From positions 5,108,406 to 5,172,405 of the forward strand of contig JBBCBC010000027.1 in assembly GCA_037126765.1 (NCBI GenBank): a stretch of 64,000 nt of DNA, in the 5' to 3' direction. Position numbers and translations under genes: made by a program. The stretch comes from Stenogyne calaminthoides. Lineage: Eukaryota; Streptophyta; Magnoliopsida; Lamiales; Lamiaceae. The notes under the pieces were generated by a model that saw nothing but the letters and a program-made list of their open reading frames with translations, searched no databases and had not been told where the DNA came from. Each line of letters begins with the position of its first letter. The stretch's first letter is position 1. Of this stretch, positions 1 to 10,216 are shown piece by piece.

Positions 1-240
1 TTGATCCAATTTAGTCCCAAACCGCTGAAGGTTGCTCAAAATTGCCCAAAACGACATCGTTTTAGGCGCGTGTCCTACGCGCGCCGCCAAGTTTGACCGG
101 AATATGTAAGACACGTGTCCAAAACGACATCATTTTGGCCAATTTTGAGCAACCTCCGGCGATTTTGGCCAAGTTCGCCAATTTTGAGCGACCATTTCAA
201 TAAAAGTGTAAAATTATGGAACAATTTTAATTTAAATCCC
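1..240. repeat. Mutator-like foldback MITE, right part (cut by window edge)
   Basis: The stretch is an imperfect inverted repeat built around AAACGACATCGTTTT-like motifs (50-64 and 121-136), with arms such as TTGCTCAAAATTG against CAATTTTGAGCAA. It ends in TTTAAATCCC, the same terminus as the better-bounded relative at 42221-42581. A third relative lies at 44978-45571. The short ORFs on both strands are by-products of the palindrome. The left end is outside the window, so a target-site duplication cannot be checked. Confidence 0.6.
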
Positions 241-370
241 ACGAAGTTATTGTTCTTCAAGTACAATTACTTATATTATGGCATAGAAAAATGTTACTTC
301 CCTCTATTCAAAACTAGTAACAGAGGTGGTAAAAAAGAATAGATTTCCTATGCATTAGGTACGCCGTGCA

Positions 371-479
371 ATTCAAATGTATTTTTAAAATATTTAATTT
401 ATTTAAATTGAAACATTCAATTTTCAAAATTACACAATTAAACATGAACAAATTGTATATTTTAAAAATACATTTGAAT
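371..479. repeat. Palindromic element with 22-bp perfect arms
   Basis: Bases 371-392 and 458-479 are perfect reverse complements of one another, separated by 65 bp of AT-rich sequence. The outer context (CGTGCAATTCAAATG and CATTTGAATTTCACTG) resembles other palindromes in this window (12085-12440, 43985-44175, 47570-47765, 58975-59125), so this is probably one member of a small dispersed MITE family. It lies about 260 bp upstream of the MIR156 hairpin. Confidence 0.6.
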
Positions 480-620
480 TTCACTGTGTATACAAGATTT
501 TATCAGTAAAAAAAGCGCAAGATGAGGCTGCCTCTCATAAGGGTTGAAATTTAAAGCACATTTTTCACTATTGAAGAAACCCCACAAGCATGAAAACCCT
601 AATCATTAACTTCTTGCTGC

Positions 621-630
621 TTTATAAAAC
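621..630 (+). promoter_or_regulatory. Candidate TATA box of MIR156
   Basis: TTTATAAAAC at 621-630 is a good plant TATA-type sequence, about 120 bp before the base of the miR156 hairpin and followed by a pyrimidine-rich stretch that could hold the transcription start. The placement fits a Pol II MIR gene, but no start site can be proved from the sequence. Confidence 0.4.
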
Positions 631-741
631 CGCCTGAGCTTTATTCCCTCAGAATTTTTTTCCACATATGGCTTTAATTCTTACTCCCAGATCCAGAAAA
701 TGCAGCTGCAGTGAGGTGTGGTGTTTAATCATCAGAAAAAT

Positions 742-888
742 GAAAGAGGGAGAAACAAGATTCAAATTGACAGAAGAGAGTGAGCACAAGTACACAATTG
801 TATATATCGACTTGTATACATTTGTTTATACGTGTGCTCATCTCTCTTTCTGTCAGTTTATCATATATATATATATACCCCTTTTTCT
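742..888 (+). ncRNA. MIR156: MIR156 precursor hairpin
   Basis: Bases 768-787 read TGACAGAAGAGAGTGAGCAC, the canonical plant miR156 sequence, which guides cleavage and translational repression of SPL transcription-factor mRNAs and sets juvenile-to-adult phase change. The opposite arm at 836-857 (GCTCATCTCTCTTTC then TGTCAGT) is the expected miR156* with 2-nt 3' overhangs. All miRNA bases pair except around two single-base bulges in the star arm. The stem continues below the duplex (GAAAGAGGG at 742-750 against CCCCTTTTTC at 878-887), and the loop covers about 788-833. The reading frame over this region (668-1009) is incidental. A TATA-like box lies at 621-630. The primary transcript limits are not visible; MIR156 transcripts are often spliced downstream, so the splice donor at 2158 could belong to it. 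Confidence 0.95.
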
Positions 889-1250
889 TTCTTTCTGGGT
901 TTTTTTGCACCATTATTTCACTGCTAAATTTACACCAAATCTGCCTGTGTTACTGTGTGAAAAAGAGTGCATTAATGGAGAAGGCCGATTAGTTATTATT
1001 GATAAATAAAAAAAAAATGAATCTTTTTTTAGGCGTTAATATTTTCTATGTGCACTATTGAAGGATGGAAATTTGTTGTTGTGATTTTTTATGTTAAAGA
1101 TATTATTGTTTTTTAGAAATTTGGGATTTATTTATTGAAGGCGTGACTTTTGATGTCTCTGTTTTAGAGGACGAAAGATTTGGGAGGTACGCCTGCTTAC
1201 TGTTCTTATCTAACAGAAATTTAATATATTTATTCTTATTTTATTTTAGG

Positions 1251-1783
1251 CAGTGTTTTCATAACCGAACCGGCGACCAAACCAGTCTTAGCATCGGTTG
1301 TCGGTCCAATCAATTGGACCGGTTGAACCGCAGGTTCAACCGTTAAATTAATTTATGCATATTTATTTTATATTTTGTATGTTGCATTAAAAAATAAATA
1401 TTTATTCATAAAAAAAATAAAATTATACTAATTTATAACTTATAAGTCTTATATTAAAATAAATACAATAGAGTTTGGAGACTAGAGATGATGACGTTGT
1501 CGATTAATTCCACACAGTACGTGACAATGGTAAAGAGATTAAATGAAATTGATGATTTATGAATGAATTTATGAGAGAGAAAATAATACTGAGATAAAAA
1601 TAATAACATTATATAGAGAGGTTTAGAAAAAAATAAAAAAAATATAAAAAAAAAAGATTTAATAAATAATAAAAATAATGAAATCGGATTAACAGTTTTT
1701 AAGGAGTAATTGGACCGGCGACATTAGAGGTTCACGGTTCGACCGGTTCAACTTGGCTGTTCAATCGATTTTTAAAAACACTG
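1251..1783. mobile_element. hAT-type MITE, 533 bp, perfect 8-bp TSD
   Basis: The element starts CAGTGTTTT and ends AAAAACACTG, and is flanked on both sides by ATTTTAGG (1243-1250 and 1784-1791). A perfect 8-bp duplication is the hAT signature. Subterminal CCGGTT/AACCGG-rich sequence (1268-1340 and 1715-1765) surrounds an AT-rich core without a transposase, so it is non-autonomous. Confidence 0.85.
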
Positions 1784-1791
1784 ATTTTAGG

Positions 1792-4700
1792 CTCGATCTA
1801 TATTTAACCTCAATTAAATATTTAAAATTGTAATGAAACTCTCACTATTCTTCGTTCTTGCCATTTTTCAAAAATTCTCCCCAATCTCCGGCAAATCTCG
1901 CAATTCAAATTGTGGGATTTCAACTTCAAGATATAATATTTGATTCTTGCTATCTTTTCCAAATTAAATTAGCCCTAATTTTATGTGAAATATTTTCCAT
2001 TTTGTATATGGGGTTTCTTGTCCGTGCTTTCTCTTTCAATTTAATTATGGTAATTTTTTCAATTTTCCTTTGTGGAGAAAACTCGAGGCTGAAACTCAGA
2101 AAAGGGGAAGATTTTATTTCCTTCATGGGGCTGATTCTCCCAGAATTATTAACAATGGTAAGTGGAATCTTTTGTGCTATATATTTTGGTAGATTGTATT
2201 GTTATTTCTCTTCAATTTTATCAATGATTTAATTTCTTGATACATAAAATTAGTTACTAGTTGGTGCTGCTGGGGGACAAGCAATACATACGTATTTGAT
2301 ATCTCCTTTGCTGAAACATGAATTCTCAGGTATTACATCATGTTTATTTACTCTTTATTTACTTTTATTTTAGAGTATTGATGTTGTAATAACATGTGGT
2401 TTTAAATCAATACTTATATTCGATAATCATTGAGAATTATGTTGCTGATGAAAAGATTCTCCTATTTAATCCATACATATGTTAACAATGATGATTGATA
2501 TTATAATTCAATACCAGTTTAATGCTTTAACAATGAAATAAATATAAATCACCAAGCTAATTGTACCATTATATATATATACTGGAAGTTGGTACACTCC
2601 AAATACTCTCAGTGTATTTTGAGAGTATTAATGTATGCCATATTGTGATAGATTTGGAACAAAATTCCCCAATTTATTATAATATTTCGATTCAATTTGA
2701 GGAGTGATTAAGAGCCGGTTGAAAGATCTCCCTTTAATTAAGTTGCATATTTTTGAGTTTAAGGGACTATAAATATTAGATGAAGTGGGGATTTTTTTAA
2801 AATTTATGTAGCAGCTATTGGGTACTAATCTTGTAACATTGTTATAATCTCACCCTTTTGCTAAGAAGACAATTTTTTTTAAATTAAAGTTATAATCTGT
2901 GTATTCTATGAGAAGCAAAGCTAATTACGAACTCTAATTCTTGTGTTTTCATTAAATTTGCTAAGTTGGTTATATAGTAGACTTAGATCTGTCAATGATG
3001 CTTTTGATTTCGATACTTTTGCTTCAATATAGTTTGAATATTGCTGAAAATGAGACAAGGCATCCTTGATTATGTGTTTTGTGGAAAATGGGGCTAAAAA
3101 TATTTAACATGCTTGAATGACATGTTTTTCTGTAGATGTTAAGAGAAGAAGTATAAGGATAAATTAAACGGATACCTAACGAATTTATGAATAATTATTT
3201 TATTGATCTTCAGTAGACGGATAATACTCGGGATGCTTTTTCAAGAACTAGTCTGGTATCCTTAATAAGCTGCAAACTGTTGTCAAAAGTGCCCTTTGTG
3301 TTAGAAGTTTCTTTCTTGTGGTACTGAATAAAGAATTATTCACAATATGTAACATGAACATGACTTTGTGACATCTAATTAATATAAAGAACAGTGTAAA
3401 TACTTATCGATTGCTATTAATTGCAACAATTTAGGATCGAGCTTTTAATATGCTAGATTTTGTGTTCACGGTTGCGGGTTTGTGCAATTTATTTTCCTAT
3501 AGCTTAATTACTCTTAGCAGCCTTAATATATAATTTATTTTTTCATCAACCTCATTGGTGACATCTAATATATATATTTTGATTGAGCAGATATGATTTT
3601 TTTACTTTATATCAAGTAAACTATAGTTTGTAGATCCTACTCTCATCCCCAGCTCTCTCAAGCGACAAGTGTATGATTGTCTTTCTACTGATTTACTACT
3701 GTCATGTTATGAAGATATTTCAATAAAATATTTGTGATAATGAAATGTTTTAGATATAAAATATAATGATATGGTATAGATTAAAGGGTCGAAACAATTT
3801 CCATTTTTATCTCTTTCCTACTGGGGTTTTTGAGGGTGCATGTTTCCGAGGAAGTTTAATTACCGTTTTTCTTGGAAATAATCATTTGGTGGGAAAATTA
3901 AAGCGTATTTCTAGAATATCATGTTGTGCTGAACCTGAATTTATTGTTGCATGCCTCTTTGCTTTTCGGAGAAAAAGTAAATTTGAATAGCAATATTGCA
4001 TGCGTCGGATGATACTCATATAGCATTTACTATATCCGCTTTAGGGCGTCCAGTGTCTTAATTTCCCCTCTATATATTGGACGAAGTGACCTCGCCTATA
4101 TTTCATTTTCTGATAAACTGTCTATTTGTTAAATACTTGTTTTACCCATGAGTAGTGCAATAAGTCACGATTCTCATTGGTTTCGAAGAAAGACTATATC
4201 ATTTCGTAATCGCCTTAGGAAGCCTTGCCAGCTGGATGAGGTAACTATGGAAGTGTTTGTTTTGTGTGCCAAAATGTGTTGGCCTATGATCTTTTTCTTA
4301 CTTGCAAGGTTGCTACTAAATTTTGTGATTGGATAAGTAATTCTCCAAATCTTGTTATGATAAATCAGGCCAGTTTATGCAAGTGCACGTAGTCGTATAT
4401 ACATAGATTTGGTGTTGGCTCTTATATCTTTTGCTCAACTTGTCTTTTGCTTTCTTGTCATCATTTTTATTTTGATCATGTTTCTTGTGTGCAATCTACA
4501 TTAACATATCATATGAAGTCTTATCTTTCCTATCCTCTTTTGGTTTCATCATTTTTTCAACGTATAAATCGAGCATCAAAAGCAAGCTGAACGCATGAAT
4601 GCTTGTCTGTTTTGTCAACGGTAATATCATAGATGCACTTTTCCTTATACATCTATGGCCCTACAGGTCTAAATGAAATTTGAGTAAGTCTTCTGTGCAA

Positions 4701-5188
4701 ATTAGGTAAATTGGATTGAATGTGGATCATAAAAGCATTGTCAATTGGATCATAAAAGAGGGCAATTGAATTGAATGTGGCCGGGTCGATCGATTTAAGA
4801 TTTGTACAAATATTTGCTTTTGTGATTAAAATTCATATGATCCTTTGAATGCTAATATTCCTCATTTATTGCCCTTCGTTGGAATAACAAAGTCGTGTGT
4901 TTATTTCTCTATTATTATTTTAGGTGCCTTTAATTTCTTCATTTAATCCTTTAATGTTATTAAATCAATTTAACCATGTACTTTGCTATACTAAACACAT
5001 AAATTAAAAGGGTAACATTTGTGTATGGAAATTGTGGATTAAAGCATCATTATGGGTCATCCTATTATGTAACATTTTAATTGATCTTTTATAATTGGTT
5101 CGTCTATGCACCAACTATCAATACTACATGGACTTCAAAATCACTCTCTTTTAATTTATGAACTTTGTTTTTTTTTTTTCAGAGAGCA
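1792..5188 (+). other. Region upstream of the AP2/B3 gene with a probable spliced 5' leader
   Basis: No convincing coding region was found. Two splice signals stand out. The first is a strong donor, ATG|GTAAGT, at 2157/2158 after a candidate leader exon beginning around 1840. The second is an acceptor, a run of T ending in CAG, at 5180-5182, just 6 bp before the ATG of the AP2/B3 gene. Joining them would remove an intron of about 3.0 kb from the 5' UTR. A second possible donor (GATGAG|GTAACT) lies near 4219. The donor could instead belong to the MIR156 primary transcript. Small ORFs at 3766-3990 and 4148-4336 match nothing I recognise. Confidence 0.35.
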
Positions 5189-6196
5189 ATGGATGAACTT
5201 ATCCTCTTATCCAATTCCAATTCGGCAGCTACTCAATCAGGTGAAGTCTCTGATTCCTGTAGTAGCTGCAGCCCGTTTCCCGCCAAGAATCCGACTCACG
5301 TTGGCGGTCCCTCCGCTTCCAAGTTCAGAGGCGTGGTGAGTCAACCGAACGGGCACTGGGGGGCACAGATATACGCGAACCATCAGCGTATTTGGCTCGG
5401 AACTTTCAAATCCGAGAACGAAGCTGCAATGGCCTACGATAGTGCGGCCATTAAGCTTCGCAACGGAATTACGAACCGGAACTTTCCGTGGACCGAGGTT
5501 ACAGTTCATGAACCGAGCTTCCAAGCTCAACTCAACACCGAGACGGTTCTCGCCATGATCAAGGATGGCTCGTATGGCGCCAAGTTTTCCGATTATCTGA
5601 GGGTGCAAGATCGGCGAGGGTACCGGATTGAAGCTCCTCGCGAAACCCTAGGCCTAAATATGAGGCCCCTTTTCCAAAAAGAGATCACGCCGAGCGACGT
5701 GAGCAAGCTCAACCGTCTCGTGATTCCCAAAAAGTACGCATTGAAGTTCTTCCCGAAGATCGTGGATCTCAATGAAAAGGATCGGAGTAGCACTCGGGAC
5801 GTTGAGCTCGTTTTTTACGATCGGTCGATGAAGTCGTGGAATTTCAGGTATTGTTATTGGCATAGTAGCCAGAGTTTTGTGTTCACTAGGGGGTGGAATA
5901 GGTTTACTAAAGAAAAAAGGCTGAGATCAAAGGATAGAGTTATTTTCTCTTGCTATGATCAGTATATCAATGGTCAGAAAATGTTCATAATCGATGTGGA
6001 ATACGACGCTCCAGCTAGGGTTATCGAGGAGGCGTTGCCGATTAGGGTTGGGCCACTGGGTTCCGATGGCGATGGCGATGTTGAGATGGAGGACATCGGG
6101 AGTGAAGGAGCTCGCGATTCCGAGGAAACCGTGTGTGCATTTCCGTGCAACGAACCAAAGAAGGTTGTTAGGCTCTTTGGTGTCCAGATTTCTTGA
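5189..6196 (+). CDS. AP2/ERF-B3 (RAV family) transcription factor, At1g50680/At1g51120-like
   Basis: A 335-residue nuclear DNA-binding protein. Residues about 45-101 form the AP2 domain (FRGVVSQPNGHWGAQIY, then IWLGTF and EAAMAYD), which in RAV proteins recognises CAACA. Residues about 161-256 form the B3 domain (LFQKEITPSDVSKLNRLVIP, then SFVFTRGWNRF), which recognises CACCTG. Residues 328-332 are RLFGV, the short repression motif of B3 repressors, so a repressor role is likely. The linker with HEP and a DGSYGAKFSDYLR stretch is closer to the At1g50680/At1g51120 subgroup than to TEM1/RAV1. I chose the ATG at 5189 (MDE...) because the eight codons before it are a read-through of the T-rich splice acceptor ending at 5182. 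The coding part is a single exon, as usual for RAV genes. The domains look intact, with no frameshift. Confidence 0.93.
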   Translation: MDELILLSNSNSAATQSGEVSDSCSSCSPFPAKNPTHVGGPSASKFRGVVSQPNGHWGAQIYANHQRIWLGTFKSENEAAMAYDSAAIKLRNGITNRNFPWTEVTVHEPSFQAQLNTETVLAMIKDGSYGAKFSDYLRVQDRRGYRIEAPRETLGLNMRPLFQKEITPSDVSKLNRLVIPKKYALKFFPKIVDLNEKDRSSTRDVELVFYDRSMKSWNFRYCYWHSSQSFVFTRGWNRFTKEKRLRSKDRVIFSCYDQYINGQKMFIIDVEYDAPARVIEEALPIRVGPLGSDGDGDVEMEDIGSEGARDSEETVCAFPCNEPKKVVRLFGVQIS

Positions 6197-7684
6197 GCAA
6201 GGTTTAATGGATGGTCTGCTATGGAAGAAATAAATCGACTCATTAAGACTTTTTTTTTTTTTATGTTGAGTTGCTTCATCTTTTGGTTGTTGATTTTTAG
6301 TTTTTTTTTTAAGACAACTTGTTTTGGAGTTTTTTGGCATTTTCAGGAGTTAGCTTAACTTAGGTTCTTGAAGCAGCATTTTGAGTGATCATAGCTCATA
6401 TAAACTTTGTTATGTTGTTTCAACTAGCTATATCTTACATGAGGATAATGTTTCCTTGAATCAATCGTTTTGGTTATTAATTTCTTGATATGAAAGTTTT
6501 CTTGGATTAGTAGTTTACTTTTATCGTAATATCTGGAAATAGGATTGTTTGGGTTTTATCTGGCGAGAAGGTATATGTTATGTACACCTTTTTGCACGGT
6601 ATACTACTAGGCACTAGCAATAATATTATTTCTTATAAATTATTTAATAGTAGTAATAATATTAGTTAATATTATAAGTAGGCTCCATTTGGTAGGGGTA
6701 TGTTAAATTAAGATAAGAGATAAATTTGGTAAGATTAAATTAAGACGATAATATAATATTCGTTAATAGTAATACGCCGCTTAGTATTACGATGACGTAA
6801 TATGAAGAGCAATATAAAATTAGTATTCCACTTGATAGGGTGTAATAAATCAGATAAAAATTAAGATGACACTTTTATAAGGGGTAATAAACATGTATAA
6901 AATTGAGGATTTCATTGAAATGTCCTATTTACCCCTTGACCCAAACATAATTAAAAGCCTATTTTGGTTGTTTTTTAAAATATATTTAAATTGAATATAT
7001 TTAATTAATTAAATATATTTTTATACATATATTTTAAATTAAATATATTTTATAAATATATGGAGTAATAAACATGTATAAAATTGAGATTCCATGAAAT
7101 ATCCGATTTTACCCTGTGTACCAAAACATAAAAGCCTCGTTTTTTTAATTGTGGGCTAATATGTGGTATTAATAGTGGTCATGTCCATGTAATAATCAGG
7201 ATTCATCATACCTAAAAAATATGTATGGCAATTAAATTTATTAAGAAGAATCAGTTTTCCAAATAAAAAAACAAATTGATTTGATGACTATACTACAATC
7301 TTATAACTCAAAAACTCATTTTTTTCTCTTCCTCACTTATTTCCTGACCAATCATTACCACAACAAAACTTTAATTAACCTCTCAAAATACAGAGAAATA
7401 TTTCATTACAATATCAACTATCAATTATACTTTGGTTTAATGATTCTGCGTCCTAATAAGTGCTACACATTTGAGCCTTAAACATCACTTGCAACTTAAG
7501 CAAATTATAAACAACCAAGAAATCTTTTTAAACTCATGAGCACAAATCACTGAATCACCACCAAATGACTAGAGAAGTTTCATAAGATTCAAGATTCATG
7601 AGATTTGAATAATGAAATTTGATAATCCCAACTTTGTGTATCTAAGTTCTACAGACAAGTACTCATGAAGTTAGAGAGGGAGCA
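6197..7684. repeat. 3' flank of the AP2/B3 gene and degenerate Tourist-like MITE sequence
   Basis: After the AP2/B3 stop comes a T-rich 3' flank without genes. From about 6683, GGCTCCATTTGGTAGGGG opens AT-rich MITE-like sequence containing two related blocks (AATAAACATGTATAAAATTGAG at about 6888 and 7067). A similar end in the opposite orientation, CTCCCCTACCAAATGGTGGGG, lies at about 10495-10515. No coding region is supported in this interval. Confidence 0.4.
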
Positions 7685-8155
7685 GTTCGTATGATAATCC
7701 CAACAGATACGAGAGCAGTTTTTCCCTTCAGTATGAAGTCTTCTATTGTCTCAGGTTTCTCGGATGAACACCCTGGTGGAACAATGGGCAAAGCTTCCTA
7801 ATAATTCAAAATAACTATCATAGTAAGTACTTCAATATATAAAAGATTGATAGTTCCATTATAATATGAGAATATCTTTCAGATTACACCTGTTCCATGA
7901 TTCCCCTGTACAACATCACCAAGACCCTCTTTCCATATGTACTATCATAGTTATAAGCGCTGAGAGATGGTCCAGCCCTGAATTATGCAATCCTCTTAAG
8001 CCTTCTATAAGATAATAAATTACTAAGAATAGCTTACTGACACACAATTGACATTATCTACAGTCGCCCTCAGAAATGATAGCAACCAATTTTTTACCAT
8101 TCATGAACTGCTGCTTCTCGTGCATATTCACCATTTCCATGGTCACTTCTTTCCT
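7685..8155 (-). pseudogene. FGT1: Fragment of a strawberry-notch/FORGETTER1-like gene
   Basis: Three exon-like pieces on the minus strand match the C-terminal half of plant strawberry-notch helicase homologues (FORGETTER1, a chromatin factor of heat memory). About 8152-8063 reads EKQQFMNGKKLVAIISE and then stops at a TAG/TAA where the family continues into the helicase core. About 7979-7889 reads RAGPSLSAYNYDSTYGKR...LYRGIMEQ and is bounded by plausible AG and GT splice sites. About 7797-7690 reads LPIVPPGCSSEKPETIEDFI...ALVSVGI. The family sequence expected between the first and second pieces is missing, as are the N-terminal two-thirds of the protein and the C-terminus. This is a relic or captured fragment. 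The family assignment rests on remembered family similarity. Confidence 0.65.
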
Positions 8156-9439
8156 AAAGCATACAGACAAATGAATTAGCAACCAACAGATGATGAGGAT
8201 ACCAGATACATAACATATACATATCTTGTACAAATGGTCATATGCATAGATGAGTCGTACAACTGGTCATATGCATAGATGAGTCGTACAACTGGTCATA
8301 TGCAACCAATATGGATATGTATATGTTTTATGCTAATTCCTACAACCTAGAATCGTAGAATAGATGAGTCGACCAATCTAAATAGCGCCAATCTTGTACA
8401 ACTGATCAGAAGGATCAGAGTTCATATATCTGTTGGGGTTATTTCCCAACAATATCAACTTCATAAAATTCTAGAAGATGACAAATAAATTGTTTCACTA
8501 CAAGAAAAAAATACACAAAACAAAATAATACTATAAATTAAATAAGCAAGACACAGTAATTTAATAGCAAATTTCTTCCACTATTTCCTTCAATTGCACT
8601 AAATGAAGCTTTGGAAGGACAAAGCTCCTGGCATTTTCATTCCCTGTTCCAATTCTATGTCTGACATCGGGAAACAAAACTATAGGAAAGATTAATAGAG
8701 ATGACTAACCGGTTGCAGACTGAATCCAGATTGAGTAAACATAGAGTTAAGGAAACATTTCCGCAAGCAACAGAAAATCAGGGAACAATATACTAAGTCA
8801 TTCAGTTCAGATTATAGACACACGGTGCAAGGATATAATATAATCAGGGGAAGCAGGAACAAGAAGAAGAACTCCTCATGGAAGTTGAACCATGTCCTGC
8901 CAAATCAAGAATTCAATAAGTGAAATAAAGTAACACTACTATGATGGTTCCAAATTCCAAGTGCAAAAGATGAAAAAAGAAATCCTAATATTTGTTAACC
9001 TCCTAACTGCATATTCATAATCAAGATAAATAGTAAGCCAATAAATTATTAGCCATCCTTATTTGTTCTCCATGTTTAAGCTAATCTACATTTACTTAAG
9101 CAATTTTTTAGTCATTCCAATCAATTTCTAACCTCAAAGGGAAAAACCCACAAATAAATTCAAGAACCCAACAGATGAAAATTCAACAGAAACATAGGGC
9201 ATGCTATTAATCTAACAAAACAAGATCTAACACACAAGAACATAATGCATTCACCATATTCACAATCTAACATAAAAAACCACAAAAAATCACAAAAAAT
9301 AACCCAATCTTAAAAAATACAACTAAAACACCAGAAATCAATCTAAAAAAGACTATTAATCAAAAATTCAAGATTCAAGCTTCAAAAGTTTCCGCGAGTG
9401 CGGCGTGGTAATTGCTCCGCTTCAGAATTCAAAATACAA
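8156..9439. other. Non-coding stretch between two gene relics, with a short tandem repeat
   Basis: AT-rich sequence without a supported gene. At 8228-8306 a 29-bp unit (starting GTACAACTGGTCATATGCAT) is repeated nearly three times. A minus-strand stretch at about 8650-8575 stays open for some 25 codons but matches no family convincingly. Confidence 0.4.
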
Positions 9440-9470
9440 CTAAAACGAGACGGCGTGGTAATTGCTCCGC
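9401..9470. repeat. 20-bp direct duplication at the broken end of the arogenate dehydrogenase relic
   Basis: CGGCGTGGTAATTGCTCCGC occurs at 9401-9420 and again at 9451-9470. The adjoining CCGCGAGTG is found before the first copy (9392-9400) and after the second (9468-9476). A 14-bp piece, AATACAACTAAAAC, occurs both in the spacer and near 9317. Short shuffled copies like these are typical of template switching during end-joining repair. Confidence 0.6.
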
Positions 9471-9688
9471 GAGTGTGCCAGGACGGATGAAGGCTTTCGC
9501 GAGGAATTGGCCGAAGTTTCCGAACCCTACGACGGCAATTTTGAGCTTCGTCGACTGGGCGAAGCGGCGGCGGAAATGGAGGTGCAGCAGCGGTGGAGAG
9601 GAGGGAGGAGTTGTAATTGTTTGGAGCCGGTGGGGGGGAGGAGGGAGATGGTCGACGGCAGGTGCGGAGACGGTGGATTGGATGGAAG
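9440..9688 (-). pseudogene. TYRA: N-terminal fragment of a plastid arogenate dehydrogenase gene
   Basis: The minus strand encodes a Ser/Pro-rich leader, then STKLKIAVVGFGNFGQFLAK and AF. This is the start of the NADP-binding Rossmann domain (GxGxxG) of plant arogenate dehydrogenase, the enzyme that makes tyrosine from arogenate in plastids. Similarity stops after about 15 more residues at a stop codon, where the 20-bp duplications lie, so nearly all of the catalytic domain is missing. At the 5' side the frame is cut by the hAT MITE at 9689. On the far side of the MITE (from about 10217) the same frame stays open back to an ATG near 10294, so the original start may lie there or was lost. It cannot make an enzyme. 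Confidence 0.7.
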
Positions 9689-10216
9689 CAGTGACGGACC
9701 AGAAATTTTACCCAGGGGACCCAATTTATAACACAGTGTAACTAAATGCACTTTAGAATTTTTATATATTTTCGAAAATTATTTGGACTAAAAACATCTT
9801 TATATTAACAGAAATCGAATACATTTATATGTATATTGAAAATGTGAATTATACATATTCTTTTCTATTTTTTTACCCATTTCTCACCTAAAAAATCAAT
9901 ATTTTATTTATAGAGTGTTGATTTTTACAAGATTAATAATAGTGGTGTATGTGAACATGATGCACATAATACTTTGTTTAAAGGAGACATGAACATTCGT
10001 ATGAGATAGTTTTATACATGATATAGGTATAATCTATAACACAAATAATACTTTATTCTTCCAAAAATATTAGAAATAAGATCACACAATTTATACTTAC
10101 GCCTTACTACGTGAGACGTTTCATACAAAATTTTAATTATAAGTATATATATATAAAGAAATTCAAGTGGGGTTTTTCAAAGGACCCCCAGGTCAAGTCA
10201 AATAGGTCCGTCACTG
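9689..10216. mobile_element. hAT-type MITE, 528 bp, inserted in the arogenate dehydrogenase relic
   Basis: The terminal inverted repeats are perfect over 12 bp (CAGTGACGGACC and GGTCCGTCACTG). The 8 bp on the two sides are GATGGAAG (9681-9688) and GATGAAAG (10217-10224), which differ at one position and fit an aged hAT target-site duplication. There is no transposase inside. The insertion splits the 5' part of the minus-strand relic. Confidence 0.8.

Noticed and set aside
668..1009. 113-codon ORF overlapping the miR156 hairpin
   Set aside because: It spans both hairpin arms and AT-rich microsatellite-like sequence and has no protein family features. The conserved feature here is the RNA.
8575..8650. 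Minus-strand open stretch resembling a leucine-rich repeat (FVLPKLHLVQL)
   Set aside because: Only about 25 codons, with no neighbouring repeats or splice context. Too weak to call a resistance-gene relic.
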